DNA from: Druceiella hillmani
Taxonomy: Eukaryota; Arthropoda; Insecta; Lepidoptera; Hepialidae
NCBI GenBank assembly: GCA_039881145.1
Contig: JAYKKI010000088.1
Span: 2,271,501-2,335,500 of the forward strand
DNA: 64,000 bases
Direction: 5' to 3'
Positions 49,455 through 61,310 of this stretch are shown in pieces (position 1 is the first letter of the stretch; the number at the start of each line of letters is the position of its first letter). The notes below the pieces were generated by a model. It was not told the DNA's origin. It did not search any database and saw only the letters and a list, made by a program, of their open reading frames with translations. Both the position numbers and the translations under genes were made by a program.

Positions 49455-49960
49455 TTAAAATCGTTTAATAATATATTTGAATTCGTCCAATTTTATTAAA
49501 ACTAGAGCCATTTTATTTACTACAAGCTTACTGTGACTTTTATTCCGGAACAATGAATAAAGCTCGAAAGCAATAAGTCGCAACGGAATAGATATTCTTC
49601 TTGGCATAACTATCCAATAAGCTCCAAGGGACTTTGATCGATCAAGATAGCGGTTTTGATTGTCACGTTTCTCATCAAGGAGAGAAAATGAGAAAAGACT
49701 TAAGGAAAAAACATGAGATTTGTAAAATGGAATTTTCCTGGGCTTGATATTTTTAATAAATATTATACATATGCTATGGGTATATAACATTTCCACATTA
49801 TTGATGTACATACTGTTTTTTACGCAGGTGTATATTTTTAATACGACCTCTACAAATCTGATAAACATTAGAATAAAGTTAATTAGTGCGTGATATTAAG
49901 GTAATATTATATGATTTATACCACTAAAACTACTATATTTACATGTAGCAAGAACTTTAA
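49455..49960. repeat. Dispersed duplication Q, copy 1, with the longest ORF
   Basis: GAAAGCAATAAGTCGCAACG, TTCTTGGCATAACTATCC and TTAGTGCGTGATATTAAGGT match 63315-63790 in the same order and orientation. The minus strand holds a 137-codon open frame (49455-49868), the longest in the window, including GAYWIVMPRRISIPLRLIAF. Copy 2 keeps VMPRKLPAPMRLIAF but has many stops elsewhere, so the frame is probably not a conserved gene. No domain is recognised. Confidence 0.65.
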
Positions 49961-51450
49961 CACTTCAAAACTTTAACATTTCAGTCAATATTGATTTCTA
50001 TAATTACTGTAGTAATTTTTGCAAATAATTTTTACCTGCCAGTAACATTTTTGAATTTAAAAATTTTTGTGTAACCAATGTTGTTTTAAATGTGAAAAAT
50101 TCACACTTTGATCACAACACACGCTGGATGTTTGTTTTTGTCCCTTAATCAGCTTATTCGTTGAGATATATTAATGGTAATGGACGAAACGTATGCAGAG
50201 GCACGTCGCAGCCTCTTGGGAAGTAAATGAGCGATATCGTCTGCATTTATGCAAAAATATTCACTGTTTTTGCTCTTGATTACCAATGAATCATTTATAT
50301 ATTAGAAAGGTATTAAACAGTGAGTAAATGAACGTGCTTGCAAAATTTAATGAACGAGAATATTCCATAATTACGAGTTAAACTGATTTACGTAAAATAT
50401 GTTAAATTGGTCTTGGAAGTTTTTTGCGGGAATGAGAACGACAATCTTTTGAACAAAATTATCAGAAAGACGTACTAAGCATAATTTAAAATAATTCTAA
50501 CAATAAAAAGACATACATGTTAAAAAAAGATAATTTTGATAAGTACTATTTATGAAACGATAAAAAATAAATATTATAAATTCAGTTCACTCTTTGAGCA
50601 TTTAAAATTTGTTTGCCAAACGAATTAAAAGAAAAGTTTCAATTTGTTTATTTATAACTGTAATAATCTGCTTCAATTTTAGTCAGTAGCTGCAGGAAAT
50701 TTTTTTAAGGAAACAAATAATTATTTCTTAACTTAAATTAAATAGAAAATAATAGAAACACAATATTTTTCTGAATAAAAAAGTTTGTATTGACAAAAGA
50801 AATGTTGAAACATAATTCTGTTTTACCGCCATATAACGCTGTTCTAACGACATCTATTGGTCAACTTATGTAAATATTGGCAACTATGTTTACAGAGAAC
50901 AAATATTATTGTGCATTACAAATTTGGTCATTACTTTCGTATGTAATCATCAGTATCGTATTAGTAATCAATAATTAAAAATAATTCACAATTAGTAAAC
51001 AGAATTAATTAAATGACTATATTTTGATCAGTAGCTGTCGGCAATATTGTTATTAAAATTATTAATGCAATTCAGTTAGTTAAGTTAATAAATGAAACCA
51101 TAGGTATGTAGAAACATAAATGCTATAACATTGACTTTAAAGCGCTACTATAATCGTGGTATGCAACTTAATTAATGTTTTAAGTTAGGTATGCAACTTA
51201 AGTAATGTTTAATGACGAAAAATAAATTTACATTGGAAATTTTCTGTCTGCTGTATGGCTCATGGAACACCTTACGCTATTAATATGTTGACTTGAAAAC
51301 GTCCATTCGTTCGTTAAGTATAGTGATAACTGGTCGAACTTTATTGTTTTACAAAATGCCATTAGATTTGAATAGCTTCTAACTACAAGATTAATAATGC
51401 GTTAACAATGGTTGAGCCTACAATGGATAGAGCATGTGTGTACGTATTTT
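49961..51450. other. A+T-rich DNA, no gene seen
   Basis: CGCCATATAACGCTGTTCTA at about 50828 is reminiscent of non-coding ends of lepidopteran repeats. Nothing else can be supported. Confidence 0.35.
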
Positions 51451-51513
51451 ACTTGTTCACGTAGAACACACAAGCAAGTAGTTGACTTGTTCACGTAGAA
51501 CACACAAGCAAGT
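51451..51513. repeat. 34-bp direct duplication
   Basis: ACTTGTTCACGTAGAACACA then CAAGCAAGT occurs at 51451 and, identically, at 51485. The perfect identity implies a recent event. Confidence 0.95.
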
Positions 51514-51731
51514 CGTGCAATATTTATTTTGTTTGCGACGTCACCGGACTAGTGTAAGTACTGTGATTGCTCTGAATGAGCCTTGTTTAAAGTTATAAGT
51601 TAGTGTAGTATGAAAACGCATTTAGCTGGAATGTTGATTTTATTATGTAGATCTTGATTTTATTATATATATCTTGGCGCATCACTAGGGACATAAATAA
51701 GACAATAAAAATATTTGTCAGAATATAAATA

Positions 51732-51931
51732 AAAATGGGTATTAAATGGAAAATTACAAAAAAAATAAAGATATCCTTTCATGTAAATCGTGTTCGGAAT
51801 TATATAAAACGCAAATCAGAGGAAAGCTCACAGGAAAAGAAATCCAAGAAACTTTAAAAACCAGGAGCCAGCAAATACGAGAGCTACTACAGCTTCGAAA
51901 AGTAAATAAAAAAACGAGGCAAAGCGATTAG
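51732..51931 (+). other. Two overlapping short basic ORFs, unrecognised
   Basis: One frame reads MGIKWKITKKIKISFHVNRV and stops after about 40 codons (from 51734); the other (51746-51931) gives 61 residues including KTQIRGKLTGKEIQETLKTR. The Lys/Arg/Gln/Ser-rich composition resembles a retrotransposon gag or nucleic-acid-binding tail, but no zinc knuckle is present. It could be one frameshifted coding remnant or chance. Confidence 0.15.
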
Positions 51932-52154
51932 GCCAAATGAATATAAATCGTCTAGCGACAATCTCTGATACTACCCTGTGTAACTATTGTATTAAAGTGA
52001 TTGGTAATTAAATAACATATTAAACGAAATACTTCTTATGATTTTATCCCGACGTTTTCATAAAGAATCTACGGCGCGGAACCGAACTGGGCCTTTCGGT
52101 ATTTTGTTTGGATAGTGTTAGGCATTGATGTTTTTTATCTAGATTATCTGATTT

Positions 52155-52760
52155 TCATAATTCCGTACCTGAAAAGGAAAAACCGAAACCTGATCAGATC
52201 ACATATCTGTTGTTTATCGTATGTTTTCTAGAAAACTCGGCTGTGACCATGTGTCCGTTGGTCACAGCCGAGTTTTCTAGAAAACATGCGACATAGAACT
52301 TGAAATTTGGCATCTTATTAACCACATATTCTGATTCTAAAATTTCTTTATGTTAATACTAAAGTTATTTCATAATATTAATTTGCATATTTAAAAAGGT
52401 ATTCTAAATAATTGATAACTTTTCAAATATGAATTTAACATTTATATACTTTTTATAACTTAACATTTATAACACTATATTCTACTGAACCAAGAATCAC
52501 AAAAAATACTATTGTTAAAATGTGACTAGAAGATTGCAGAAAAACTATGATGATTAATTTGGATCTTATGTTTTTTTTAAATATTCACCATATTTTTATG
52601 CTTTTGAAAGAGATGTTTACTTTAGATAATATATTACGTTGACAATATATTTACATGGAGAAAAATTAATATTTGTAAATAGTTTGATGGAAAAACTATG
52701 CACTCTGTTTATAAATGTTTACAGATGATAAAATATGTATGGGATCCTCGCAATGCGATT
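52155..52760 (-). mobile_element. Degenerate copy of element C (C8) with perfect hairpin
   Basis: ATTCCGTACCTGAAAAGGAA then AAACCGAAACCTGATCAGAT is the remembered end. ACTTGAAATTTGGCATC and AAAATTAATATTTGTAAATAG follow in order. A perfect hairpin interrupts the GTCTGTC-type part (52221-52287). Confidence 0.65.
52221..52287. repeat. Perfect hairpin, 29-bp arms, 9-bp loop
   Basis: ATGTTTTCTAGAAAACTCGG begins the left arm (52221-52249). The right arm 52259-52287 is its exact complement, ending TTTTCTAGAAAACAT; the loop is TGTGTCCGT. Complementarity continues imperfectly for about 6 bp outside the arms. The right arm (GTCACAGCCGAGTTTTCT) is the version expected for element C, so the left arm is probably the derived inverted copy. 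Confidence 0.97.
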
Positions 52761-54604
52761 TCTACTAATATTTGGAATTTTTTTTTACTATAAAAGGTAG
52801 AATTCATTATATTATTTGACAATTTCCTTTTGAACTGTCATTGTACAATTTTCATCCCTAACTTTCATTAAAAGAACAGCCCTTTGCGAGATTGGATCCA
52901 AATGAGTTCTCTGTTGTCAATTTGCATTCTTTTGAGAATAATTTTTTACCAATTTTCCTGAATTTTCCGCGGCGGTATGCAATGAAATAATAAATAGGTG
53001 GGAAAACAAGCGACGTTCGTTGTGGAACTCGATTTGGGCCGAAAAATGTAAATTCATACTGGAATTATTAAATTGAATAATTTATTAAAACCAACCTATG
53101 GTTGACGAGTTCCAAAGAAATGTTTGAGTACTTATTTAAACGGTAACGGTACAAGGCTGATTTTGTTTGCTTTACTTTCATTGGTTTATTACAAAAAAAC
53201 AAGCCCATCCTTAATTGACGTGGGGTAATGATGATATATTAAACGTCAGTGTCAGAACTGTGTTGGTACTTTGTCATGGGTTTCGTATCATTCGTCATTT
53301 TATGAAATATGGCACAGAGGGTGGTTAGTTGTTGTTACCATGTTTTTCTAATGTTAAATTTTAGTCTTGCGTTAAGTAAACAAATTACATATTCGTGTAT
53401 CATGTTAATATTTTAATTAAATCTTCTTCGCTCACATCAATTTATAGTACACATGTCCACCGCTCATGATAGTAGTGAAACTTACGTCACTATGATGTGA
53501 TTAATAATATAAGTTATAATTTTCTTTAACATCATTAGTGGTTGGTCAAAATTTACATTAGAAAACTTAGTTTCATTTAAGTCAACTAATAGTTCAAATA
53601 TGCGTCACCAATATTTACTTGTATGTAACTCAAATAGATATAAGATCTTACAAATATTGTGAATCTGAATCTGGAAAGATGTTATCCGCACGGAAAAATG
53701 CGCATTAATTACCAAACCTCCTAATCTTAGAGAATTAAATAACCTTTCGATGAGTCTGTTCTTGATGTATTTTTATAATTGACGTCTTAATAAACAATAT
53801 TTGTACAGTATCGTTGAAAATAGAACCGGAATGATATTAATTTAAGATTGGAAAAAGAAAACCAATTCATCATTTTATAAAAGAGCACTGATATGCACAT
53901 AGACTGCATGCAATGGCTTCCATTTTAATGTAAGTACACTCTTACGTGCATTCAATGACTAGCGTATAACGACTTTGCCAAATTCGCCAAAAGATAGATG
54001 GCTGACATGATCCTATCATATGTGACTGGATCACATTTTGAAATATCGGTATGAAAAAATAAATGTGGTGACCTCCTTCTGTCTTTTGATTTCAACAAGA
54101 TACTGCGTACACTGAAATTATTTTCTGTTCGTATTATTTATACACAATTCATGATGTTTGTTATTTTTCTATTTACATGAATGAATGAATGAATTAATGT
54201 TTGAATGATTTTATATTTAAAAGTTAGAGCTTTTACAATTACGGCGGTTTGAAAGGCAGACTTTAGTAAGTGAAAGAGGAAATTCACTTCTTTCTCGAAC
54301 TCAATTTTTATTACTTTTTCATCTACAGAAACAACAGCATATGAGAAAAATGAATACAATACTAATAAATTACGCTTTACACACGTAGATTAGGTAGTAG
54401 TAATAATTTTACTGAATATAGTTAAATACTAAGAAAAACGGAGAATATACAATAAATACTATAGTATATAATCACTCCTGAGGCCAGTGAACAAGAAAAG
54501 AGATAAACAGCGTCTATATACGTAAATCAATATCGACTTTGCAAACTGATTGCATTTAAGGGCAAGCTTAAATATCTGAGTAGCAATCGAAGTCGGGAAT
54601 ACAG
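52761..54604. other. A+T-rich DNA, no gene seen
   Basis: A 73-codon minus frame (54138-54359) is not recognised. No arrays or hairpins were noticed. Confidence 0.35.
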
Positions 54605-54930
54605 CGAGTTCAATATGCAGATATCACTTGAGGGCATGAACTGGTACCATATCGAATTTCACCAAAATAAAAATTTTCACGTAGACTTTTTCCAAAATTA
54701 AATATAAAATATATAATGTTTAATCTATTTCTAATTTCATTTTCACATTTCCTTCTAAGTGTTGTGGCATACTTGCGCGAAAAAATATTGATACCAAGTA
54801 TCCCGTGATGGAACAAGAAAACCTTAAAAATATTCCCAATGAAAATTTCATCACTTTTTTCATCTGTCTGTACGCAGATCCGTCTGTCACATTCTCATAC
54901 TTTCTTCAATTTAAAAGTTATATGCTTGTG
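54605..54930 (-). repeat. Dispersed inverted pair R, copy 1
   Basis: The reverse complement reads TGTGACAGACGGATCTGCGT then ACAGACAGATG, TCACGGGATACTTGG, AAGTATGCCACAACACTTAG then AAGGAAATGTGAAAATGAAA, matching 57360-57665 on the plus strand at roughly 85% in the aligned parts. A 68-codon minus ORF (54610-54816) includes KYATTLRRKCENEIRNR; the other copy breaks it. Confidence 0.85.
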
Positions 54931-56754
54931 ACGAGTAGATTTCGCGTGATCGAAGAACAAATTAGCTGATTGACAGACAGAGAAAAATTCTGAAAGCAAG
55001 TTTTCTGACTTCTATTATCATTCTGTACGCTAAATCGATAACTCTTTTTAAAATATTTTCTATCTACAGAATTCATTCTGTCACAGTTTAATTATATGTG
55101 TAGATAAGTTAAAATAATTTATATCATAAGGCATTATGTAGTAAACATTATACGACTCATTGAGTGTAATTATCAGATACATATTTTAAATTAGTTGTCT
55201 CAACTTACTTTTAAGGCTTTACTGGGCTTATATTTCTGGCTCTTTCGCACTTAGCATTAAGCGCTGTGAAACTTATACTTTCATGCTTAAGTACGTAATG
55301 TATTTTCTAAAATCTATTAAAATAATGTCTCCAATCAGAGTCCCGACTTTGAAACAGAGTTGCAACAAACGTGAAGTTGCTGCTTGTTCTGCTAATAAAA
55401 CTAGAGTAATAATGAATACATATTATTGCATATTTTTGTTATTAAAGATGAGTTAAGAAGACGATACTCTGATTTGTGAGGAGAATACTTCATCTTTATG
55501 TCAGAAGATAGAAAACTTTGCTGAGATACTCGGCTTGGCAAGAGCGTAAACATTTTCCTTCTTCACCACACTAATTTAGAATTTTCGTGAAAATAGAGCT
55601 AAATAAGATTATATTATTCATTGTAATTATTGAGGTTGATATATGCTTCAAACCTAAAAAGGAGTCAAAAGTAATCGAATTGAATTGGTAATATATATAA
55701 TATAAAAATTAATGCTATTTATAATTCAAATTTTTTTTAAATCAATCACCAGTTGGCTTATAGTCTATAGTCCATGGTAATATCATGAAGCTTCTAAATG
55801 ATACCGAAACTAATTGCGTTTGTGGATACCTAACAACATAGTGTACTCGTGGAATAAGACCATAACTTGCAATGTGTCACCATCCTGTCAGTGTCATTTT
55901 CAGCCCTCGCCGCATTCAAAATTCATAATTCAATCTTCTCCCCTAACCGTGGCTAAAACTGTATTGAAAGCCATAGCGACAACAAAGTCAATATGTTACG
56001 TTAACAACCCACAATTTGTCTTTGTCATTCTTGACGTCTTTTGCTTCCTTTGTGCTTTCCATTGTCGGCCTTCTATAATTTATACTTCGTAAACATTCAA
56101 CCAAGCGTTACGTTAATAATTACATCAAAGTTACTTTCATTTTGGCTTTGAGTATTTCAGCAAATTGACTGTTGTGGTTTGCCCTGTTGTCATTTTAAAT
56201 ACCTCTAAAACATTTGTGAATGTAATTATTATCAACCCTTATGAAGTACCTTCAGCTTAACTGTACAAAGGGTCTTAGGTTATAGTCGCTCTCCTGGTCA
56301 GACTATTTTCTTAGTTTTAGAACAGTTTCTAAATAAAACATAGTATTGAAATAAACAATGCGAGTCTGATAAAAGTCCATATGATGTTAGGGTCAGGTAT
56401 TACAGGAATAAAATTGGTACTATTATTGAGAGAAAATGAAAAAAAATTGGGTGTGGCTGTGTCATGGACACGGCCGTGTGTTGTACGTGAATACGTGTAT
56501 GTAACGGGTTATATTTTTTAAATAAATTATTTTTATTTATATATTCAGGATAAAAGCAAGGAAACAAATAATTATTGTGTTACAATATCATATAGGCCGA
56601 CATTATATATTTTTTTATTCTAACTACTTTAAACTAATGTTTTATATACAATCGACAGATTTTGACGACAGCTGACGATTAAAACTTAAGCAAACATCGT
56701 AGCTTTTCCGAATCAAAAGTTGTACTAATTGCAAATCGCGATACGCAGCAAAAT
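54931..56754. other. A+T-rich DNA, no gene seen
   Basis: A 92-codon plus frame at 55814-56092 starts at TTG, has no domain and is not preserved elsewhere. A short stem GGCTGTGTC/GACACGGCC lies near 56455-56475. Confidence 0.35.
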
Positions 56755-56820
56755 AACCTCAAAATGGCGGCGCTTCCTTCTCCACCGCGCGCGATGCGTC
56801 ACTGTTCTCGCTTATTGTAT
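56755..56820 (+). promoter_or_regulatory. CpG-rich patch with ATG in strong start context
   Basis: CCTCAAAATGGCGGCGCTTC then CACCGCGCGCGATGCGTC is the densest CpG run in the window. CAAAATGG is both a good translation-start context and a YY1/Pho-like site (complement CCGCCATTTTG), a combination typical of housekeeping promoters. The frame is only 19 codons to a stop (MAALPSPPRAMRHCSRLLY). It may be a first-exon or promoter remnant. No downstream exon was identified. Confidence 0.25.
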
Positions 56821-57359
56821 TGAATTCTTTGATCCTTTAGATATAATTTAATGTTTGATGTAGAGGATGGATTCGAAACTGCAACGCTAAACTGTAGCCC
56901 CCGATTTTGTTATCATTAGGTTTTTTTAATTGCCCCCGTATGGTAGTAAATTTAAAGACGTATTCACGTCAAAAAATAAATCACTTAAAAATTTTATTCA
57001 AAACGACAATCAGAAAAATGGAAAATCCTGTATTGCTTTGTGAAAAGTCATGTTATTTTTCATAATAGTTTTTAAATTATGTGCCTAGCGTATGTAAGGC
57101 TATGACCTATATATTTTGGTATTATGTCCTTCTATGTTCTCTTTTATTACATATCACTCCGAATCTCGAAATTTCACGAACGAGATTAATAAAATGTCAG
57201 TTTTACTTCGAAATTTGTTATTATAGCCATCAAGTGGTCAATGAAATACGCGAAACAGTTTTTCTTTTACTCGCATTACATCCACACACAATATTTAACT
57301 CTGCAATCTTTTTTAAATATTTTGTTTTATATCAGTTGAGAGTATAATTTTTTAAAAAT

Positions 57360-57665
57360 TACAAGCACATAACGCTTAAATTGAAGAAAGCACGAGGATG
57401 TGACAGACGGATCTGCGTACAGACAGATTTTCATTGTCAGGCGTGATGAAATTTTATTAGGAATATTTCTAAGGTTTTCATGTTCAGTCACGGGATACTT
57501 AGAACTAAATATTTTTTTTCACACAAGTATGCCACAACACTTAGAAGGAAATGTGAAAATTAAATTTGAAATCTATTAAACATTATTTATTTTATATTTG
57601 ATTTCGGGGAAAATCTACGCGAAAATGCTTATTTTGGTAATCTTTTTATTAAATGTGTTATTCTT
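57360..57665 (+). repeat. Dispersed inverted pair R, copy 2
   Basis: TGTGACAGACGGATCTGCGT, AGTATGCCACAACACTTAGA and GAAATGTGAAAATTAAATTT; the reverse complement of 54605-54930. It ends close to the start of segmental duplication copy B. Confidence 0.85.
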
Positions 57666-58458
57666 GTCCGTGTTGGGGCCAAATTTCGCGATATCAATTT
57701 TTTGGCGAAAATTTATAGGGGTTTCTTGTTTCAGTGGATATCACTTTCTTGGCGAAAATTTATAGGGATTTCTTGTCTTTGAACTATAGAAAAGTAACAA
57801 ATGCAATAAATCAAAATTTTGTACCTCTCTTTTATTTTCATGAAACGATCGATTATTCTGACATTTTGTAAATAATCCATATTTTGCTGAAAATCTCATA
57901 AAATGCAGTGAAGAGGCAGCGCGAAAATAAAAACAGGAACCCTAAAAAAATTATTATGTGTATTCGATGTATATACATCACATAAATATTTTTATTACTT
58001 GACATATGAATACCGATACCGTTTGAGGCGATTTGTTAAGAATTTTTGCATTAAAATCCTTTCCATAAAATATCTAGTTCACTAGGTTTCAATCCCAACC
58101 TGCGAGGTATTCCAGGGAATGAGAAAGATCTGGTGTATTCCTAATATTTCATTTATATGTTATTCCAATCTGATATTACAGATATAAGAGTCCTGTACAA
58201 AAACTGATTTCAGTAATCAAACATTTTTGGTCAAAATTAATTCAGCGATTCTTAAATTTGGTTATATCGAAGTTGCTACAGGTAAATGTGAAATAAATAT
58301 TATATGCTTTGACACAAATCAGAAAATTTTAATAGTCCTTACCGTATCGACTTCTTTAAAATAATTACAGTATCTTTTAATAAATAAATAAAAAATAATT
58401 TATCGTACAAAACTGATTCGCCAGTAACAAAAGTTATGAAAACAATATCGTAAACGAA

Positions 58459-58651
58459 TTTTTGCAACACAAAAATTCACAGACGAATTGTAAAAACGAC
58501 ATCTCCATAGCAACGACAACAATTTTTGCAACACAAAAATTCACAGACGAATTGTAAAAACGACATCTCCATAGCAACGACAACAATTTTTGTAACACAA
58601 CAATTCACAGACGAATTGTAAAAACGACATCTCCATAGCAACGACAACAAT
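58459..58651. repeat. 64-bp minisatellite, 3 copies
   Basis: TTTTTGCAACACAAAAATTC then ACAGACGAATTGTAAAAACG and ACATCTCCATAGCAACGACA recurs at 58459, 58523 and 58587. Copy A has a single unit (about 40791-40855). A Cys/Val-rich minus ORF over it (58477-58692) is an artefact. Confidence 0.97.
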
Positions 58652-59270
58652 AGCGCGCAGTTAGCGCCGAAGGTATCAGTCACTAAGAACATTCGATGTA
58701 AAATGGAATGTTCGATAAAAATAGGAAACGTAAGTCAACTGTTATTTACCACAAAAGTGTTATTTTCTTCGTGCATATTATTTTATTTAACTTGATATAT
58801 ATTTTATTGCAATCTAGTAAAAATAATAAATATTAAAAAATATAAAACTACAATTAATAGGTTGAAAATTATTCAGTAATTTTCTTTCATTTTTATTACA
58901 GTTGATAAAGATTATTGGCGTAGAGAAAATGACTTTTTGACCACAAAAATAGTTTCAATAATTTAATTACCTTTTTTTATATTTATGTAATAATTAAATC
59001 AAAAACTGTTTCCTTAGTTATCTATAGCTTTTATCACTTTTTGAATTCAATATAGTATAGCAAATCAAACAAATCAAGTGTGGCGGTCTTGTCCAGAAAG
59101 GCCATTATTTGGGCTAGCATCATTGGTACATCCGTGTGTTGCAAGTCAGCGCAGTTAGGATTACATGCTATTAAGATGCAAAAATATTCTGCACATTCGT
59201 AAATATTAATGTCGCCTGTACATAAAAATTATTTTATTAAATTTGAATGATTGATTTGGGCAAATAAACT

Positions 59271-59304
59271 TTATATATATAACTTTATATATATATATAT
59301 ATAT
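59271..59304. repeat. (TA)n microsatellite
   Basis: Two short TA runs separated by ACTT. Confidence 0.9.
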
Positions 59305-59374
59305 TCCAAAGTATAAAATTGTCCATATCATGCAATGGAAATTTCAGGTCATTTTAAAGATATTTCTAGGTATC

Positions 59375-59830
59375 AACCTAAATTTTCTTACGATTAAATA
59401 ACTACTTCCTTCTACTCTCTTCCCCCCGGAACAGGAAAGAGTTTCATCTATATTGATCGCTAGGGAGTATTAAATTTTCTTATATAGGCACTAAACCCTT
59501 TTTTCGTTGCGGTTTAACATTAAGCCTTCTTTCGGGCGCAAGGCCTGGAGGTGACCCATAAAGACGGACTTTTTACCTACTTGTCCTTCGCTTTATGATG
59601 CTCCCGACTAATGTATGCAGAGTTCAGGAGCGCGGTCGCGGCCGAGCGAGGAATTATTTAGTTTTGCGGACACGACTTCAGTGGAAAATATTAAAGGATT
59701 CGAGGATATAAAATTGTGACGTCGTAAAAGTTGATTCATCTTATTTTATATATTTGCAGTACAAATGGAAGCTTTGAATGAATTATAGAATAAAATAATA
59801 ACCTTAATAAAATTCTGCTGTTGAATTTTT
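59375..59830 (+). repeat. Family F copy (F-c)
   Basis: CCCGGAACAGGAAAGAGTTT, TCGCTAGGGAGTATTAAATT, TTTTTTCGTTGCGGTTTAAC, TGATGCTCCCGACTAATGTA and GCGGTCGCGGCCGAGCGAGG. It is the close partner of F-b within the duplication pair. ATATTTGCAGTACAAATGGA near 59750 is also shared. Confidence 0.85.
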
Positions 59831-60202
59831 GGGAGCGAATAAATGTTAAATTGGCCTGATGTTTTATATAGATCACAAAATAAGCAAATATGATACAAAA
59901 GTAATGGGGAAAGAGTTTGAAAATAATTGACCTTGAGTTATACAATACTCCAAGTATTACGAATTGTTTAAATCATGAAGTAATCATACCTTTATGCTAT
60001 TGTGATTAAAGTAAAGTATTAATTCAAAATTCGTGTAGGTTTTAATTGATTAATACATCATAAGCTACCGGATACTAAATACGTAAGGACAAAGTAGCAA
60101 GCAGTAACTGAATGACAAAGGTATGCTAAAAATTTTACAATAATCAGCGAAAAAAACCAAATGTACAGTCAGGCGTAAAATAAAGATGAAAAATATCAGT
60201 TG

Positions 60203-60266
60203 ACGTGGTAAAGAACTTAAAGAAAGTAGAAATAATACTACATCACGTAGTTTCATTTAATTGTGA
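60203..60266 (+). mobile_element. MITE family M fragment (M5)
   Basis: GACGTGGTAAAGAACTTAAA, GAAAGTAGAAATAATACTAC and ATCACGTAGTTTCATTTAAT make up the right inner arm only. It is inserted in copy B of the segmental duplication and has no counterpart in copy A. Confidence 0.85.
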
Positions 60267-60829
60267 ATCTACGGGACTCTGACATGAGGATGGACAGATG
60301 GATGTGACGAATTTTATTGGTTCCTTGTTTCTTTATGGAATCCTAAAACACCTTGCAACTATTTAACTTATCTTCTTAATTTAAAACATCTAATGGCGCG
60401 TTTGGGTTGGGGTTGAAACATCCTATTAGTACGTCGTGTCTTGCCCTTCGGCCAGATCCGTGCCTTGTTGGCTTTTTCCATTTAATTCGGCTCTTGTCTA
60501 CCATTCGGCCAGTTTCGCATTTTGTCCTAAAAGAGTTTGTTAAAATAAAATATAAGTTACGGTGATAGTGAAAAAAGAAATTGTTTCACATCTACTAGTC
60601 GTCCCACGACAGTAGGTTTATTTTTTAAATTTTTTTTAATAAAACTTTTAATTTAGCTTTATACCAAAATTATTAGTCACAAAAGCTAATATATCATTCA
60701 CGTGTTTGTGTGATTTATGTCAATTAATACTTGTTTCAGTTTAGTCCATTAGATTGAAACTGAATAAGAATAAAAATAAATTCGATCTAGATATGATAGC
60801 CATACGATAATAAGATGGATATTTTCTTC

Positions 60830-61105
60830 TACACTGAATACAAAAGCTAACGTTAATAAAACAATTTGTAGCGATAAATTCTTATTTCAGTCCCATTACA
60901 ATAATAACTAAAATGACTACCATATTTCCATCTCAGCCTTACTGGCATTTGATGAAAAGCCTCTGGGTAGAAAGGAGACCTGCGGAATGTAATTTTCATA
61001 GGAATAAATTAATTTGGCGAACTGCTGTTTCTCGCAGGACCATTAATAAATGTTGGCCGGAGTCGTGTTTTAGGAGAAAATTAATATATACGTATATGGG
61101 TTTAA
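60830..61105 (+). pseudogene. Best-conserved block of duplication B
   Basis: Partner of 45430-45760. An ATG at 60913 opens 72 codons (MTTIFPSQPYWHLMKSLWVE and onward). By comparison with copy A there is a 1-bp insertion shortly after LWVE, so the rest of the ORF is out of the ancestral frame. Read in the frame that matches copy A, it gives VIFIGIN, a stop, then FGELLFLAGPLINV. Preservation above background suggests former coding or another constrained function. Identity unknown. Confidence 0.3.
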
Positions 61106-61180
61106 ATTTAGTGGTTTTTGAATTGATATGAGGAAATTATATGTATATATGAAAGAAGTAGTAAATTATTAAGTAGGAAG

Positions 61181-61310
61181 GAAAAACCTAGGTCGTGGTA
61201 AAGAAATTAAAGAAAGTAGAAATAATACTACATCACGTAGTTTCATTTAATTGTTAATAATGAATTTCTACAAAACTAACGCTAAATATATTCAAAATCA
61301 ATGATTAGAT
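61181..61310 (+). mobile_element. MITE family M half element (M6)
   Basis: AACCTAGGTCGTGGTAAAGA, GAAAGTAGAAATAATACTAC, TCACGTAGTTTCATTTAATT and AAACTAACGCTAAATATATT. It is the right half up to the terminus; the centre and left half are missing. Confidence 0.88.

Larger units (their letters stand above)
57690..61140. repeat. Old segmental duplication, copy B
   Basis: Same order of blocks as copy A (40190-45790): GAAACGATCGATTATTCTGA (57841), GGTCAAAATTAATTCAGCG (58233), CACAGACGAATTGTAAAAAC (58480), AATTCAATATAGTATAGCAA (59044), family F (59375), GTAGCAAGCAGTAACTGAAT (60096) and AATTTTCATAGGAATAAATT (60990). It begins with a 47-bp direct duplication (GGCGAAAATTTATAGGG at 57704 and 57751). It lacks the Tc1 and RTE fossils of copy A. 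Confidence 0.8.

Noticed and set aside
49455..49868. Longest ORF of the window (137 codons, minus) as a gene
   Set aside because: The paralogous segment at 63308-63700 has many stops and indels in the same frame, and there is no recognisable domain.
58477..58692. Cysteine-rich peptide gene
   Set aside because: The Cys pattern is a by-product of three 64-bp tandem units on the minus strand, and the paralogous segment in copy A has a single unit and no such ORF.
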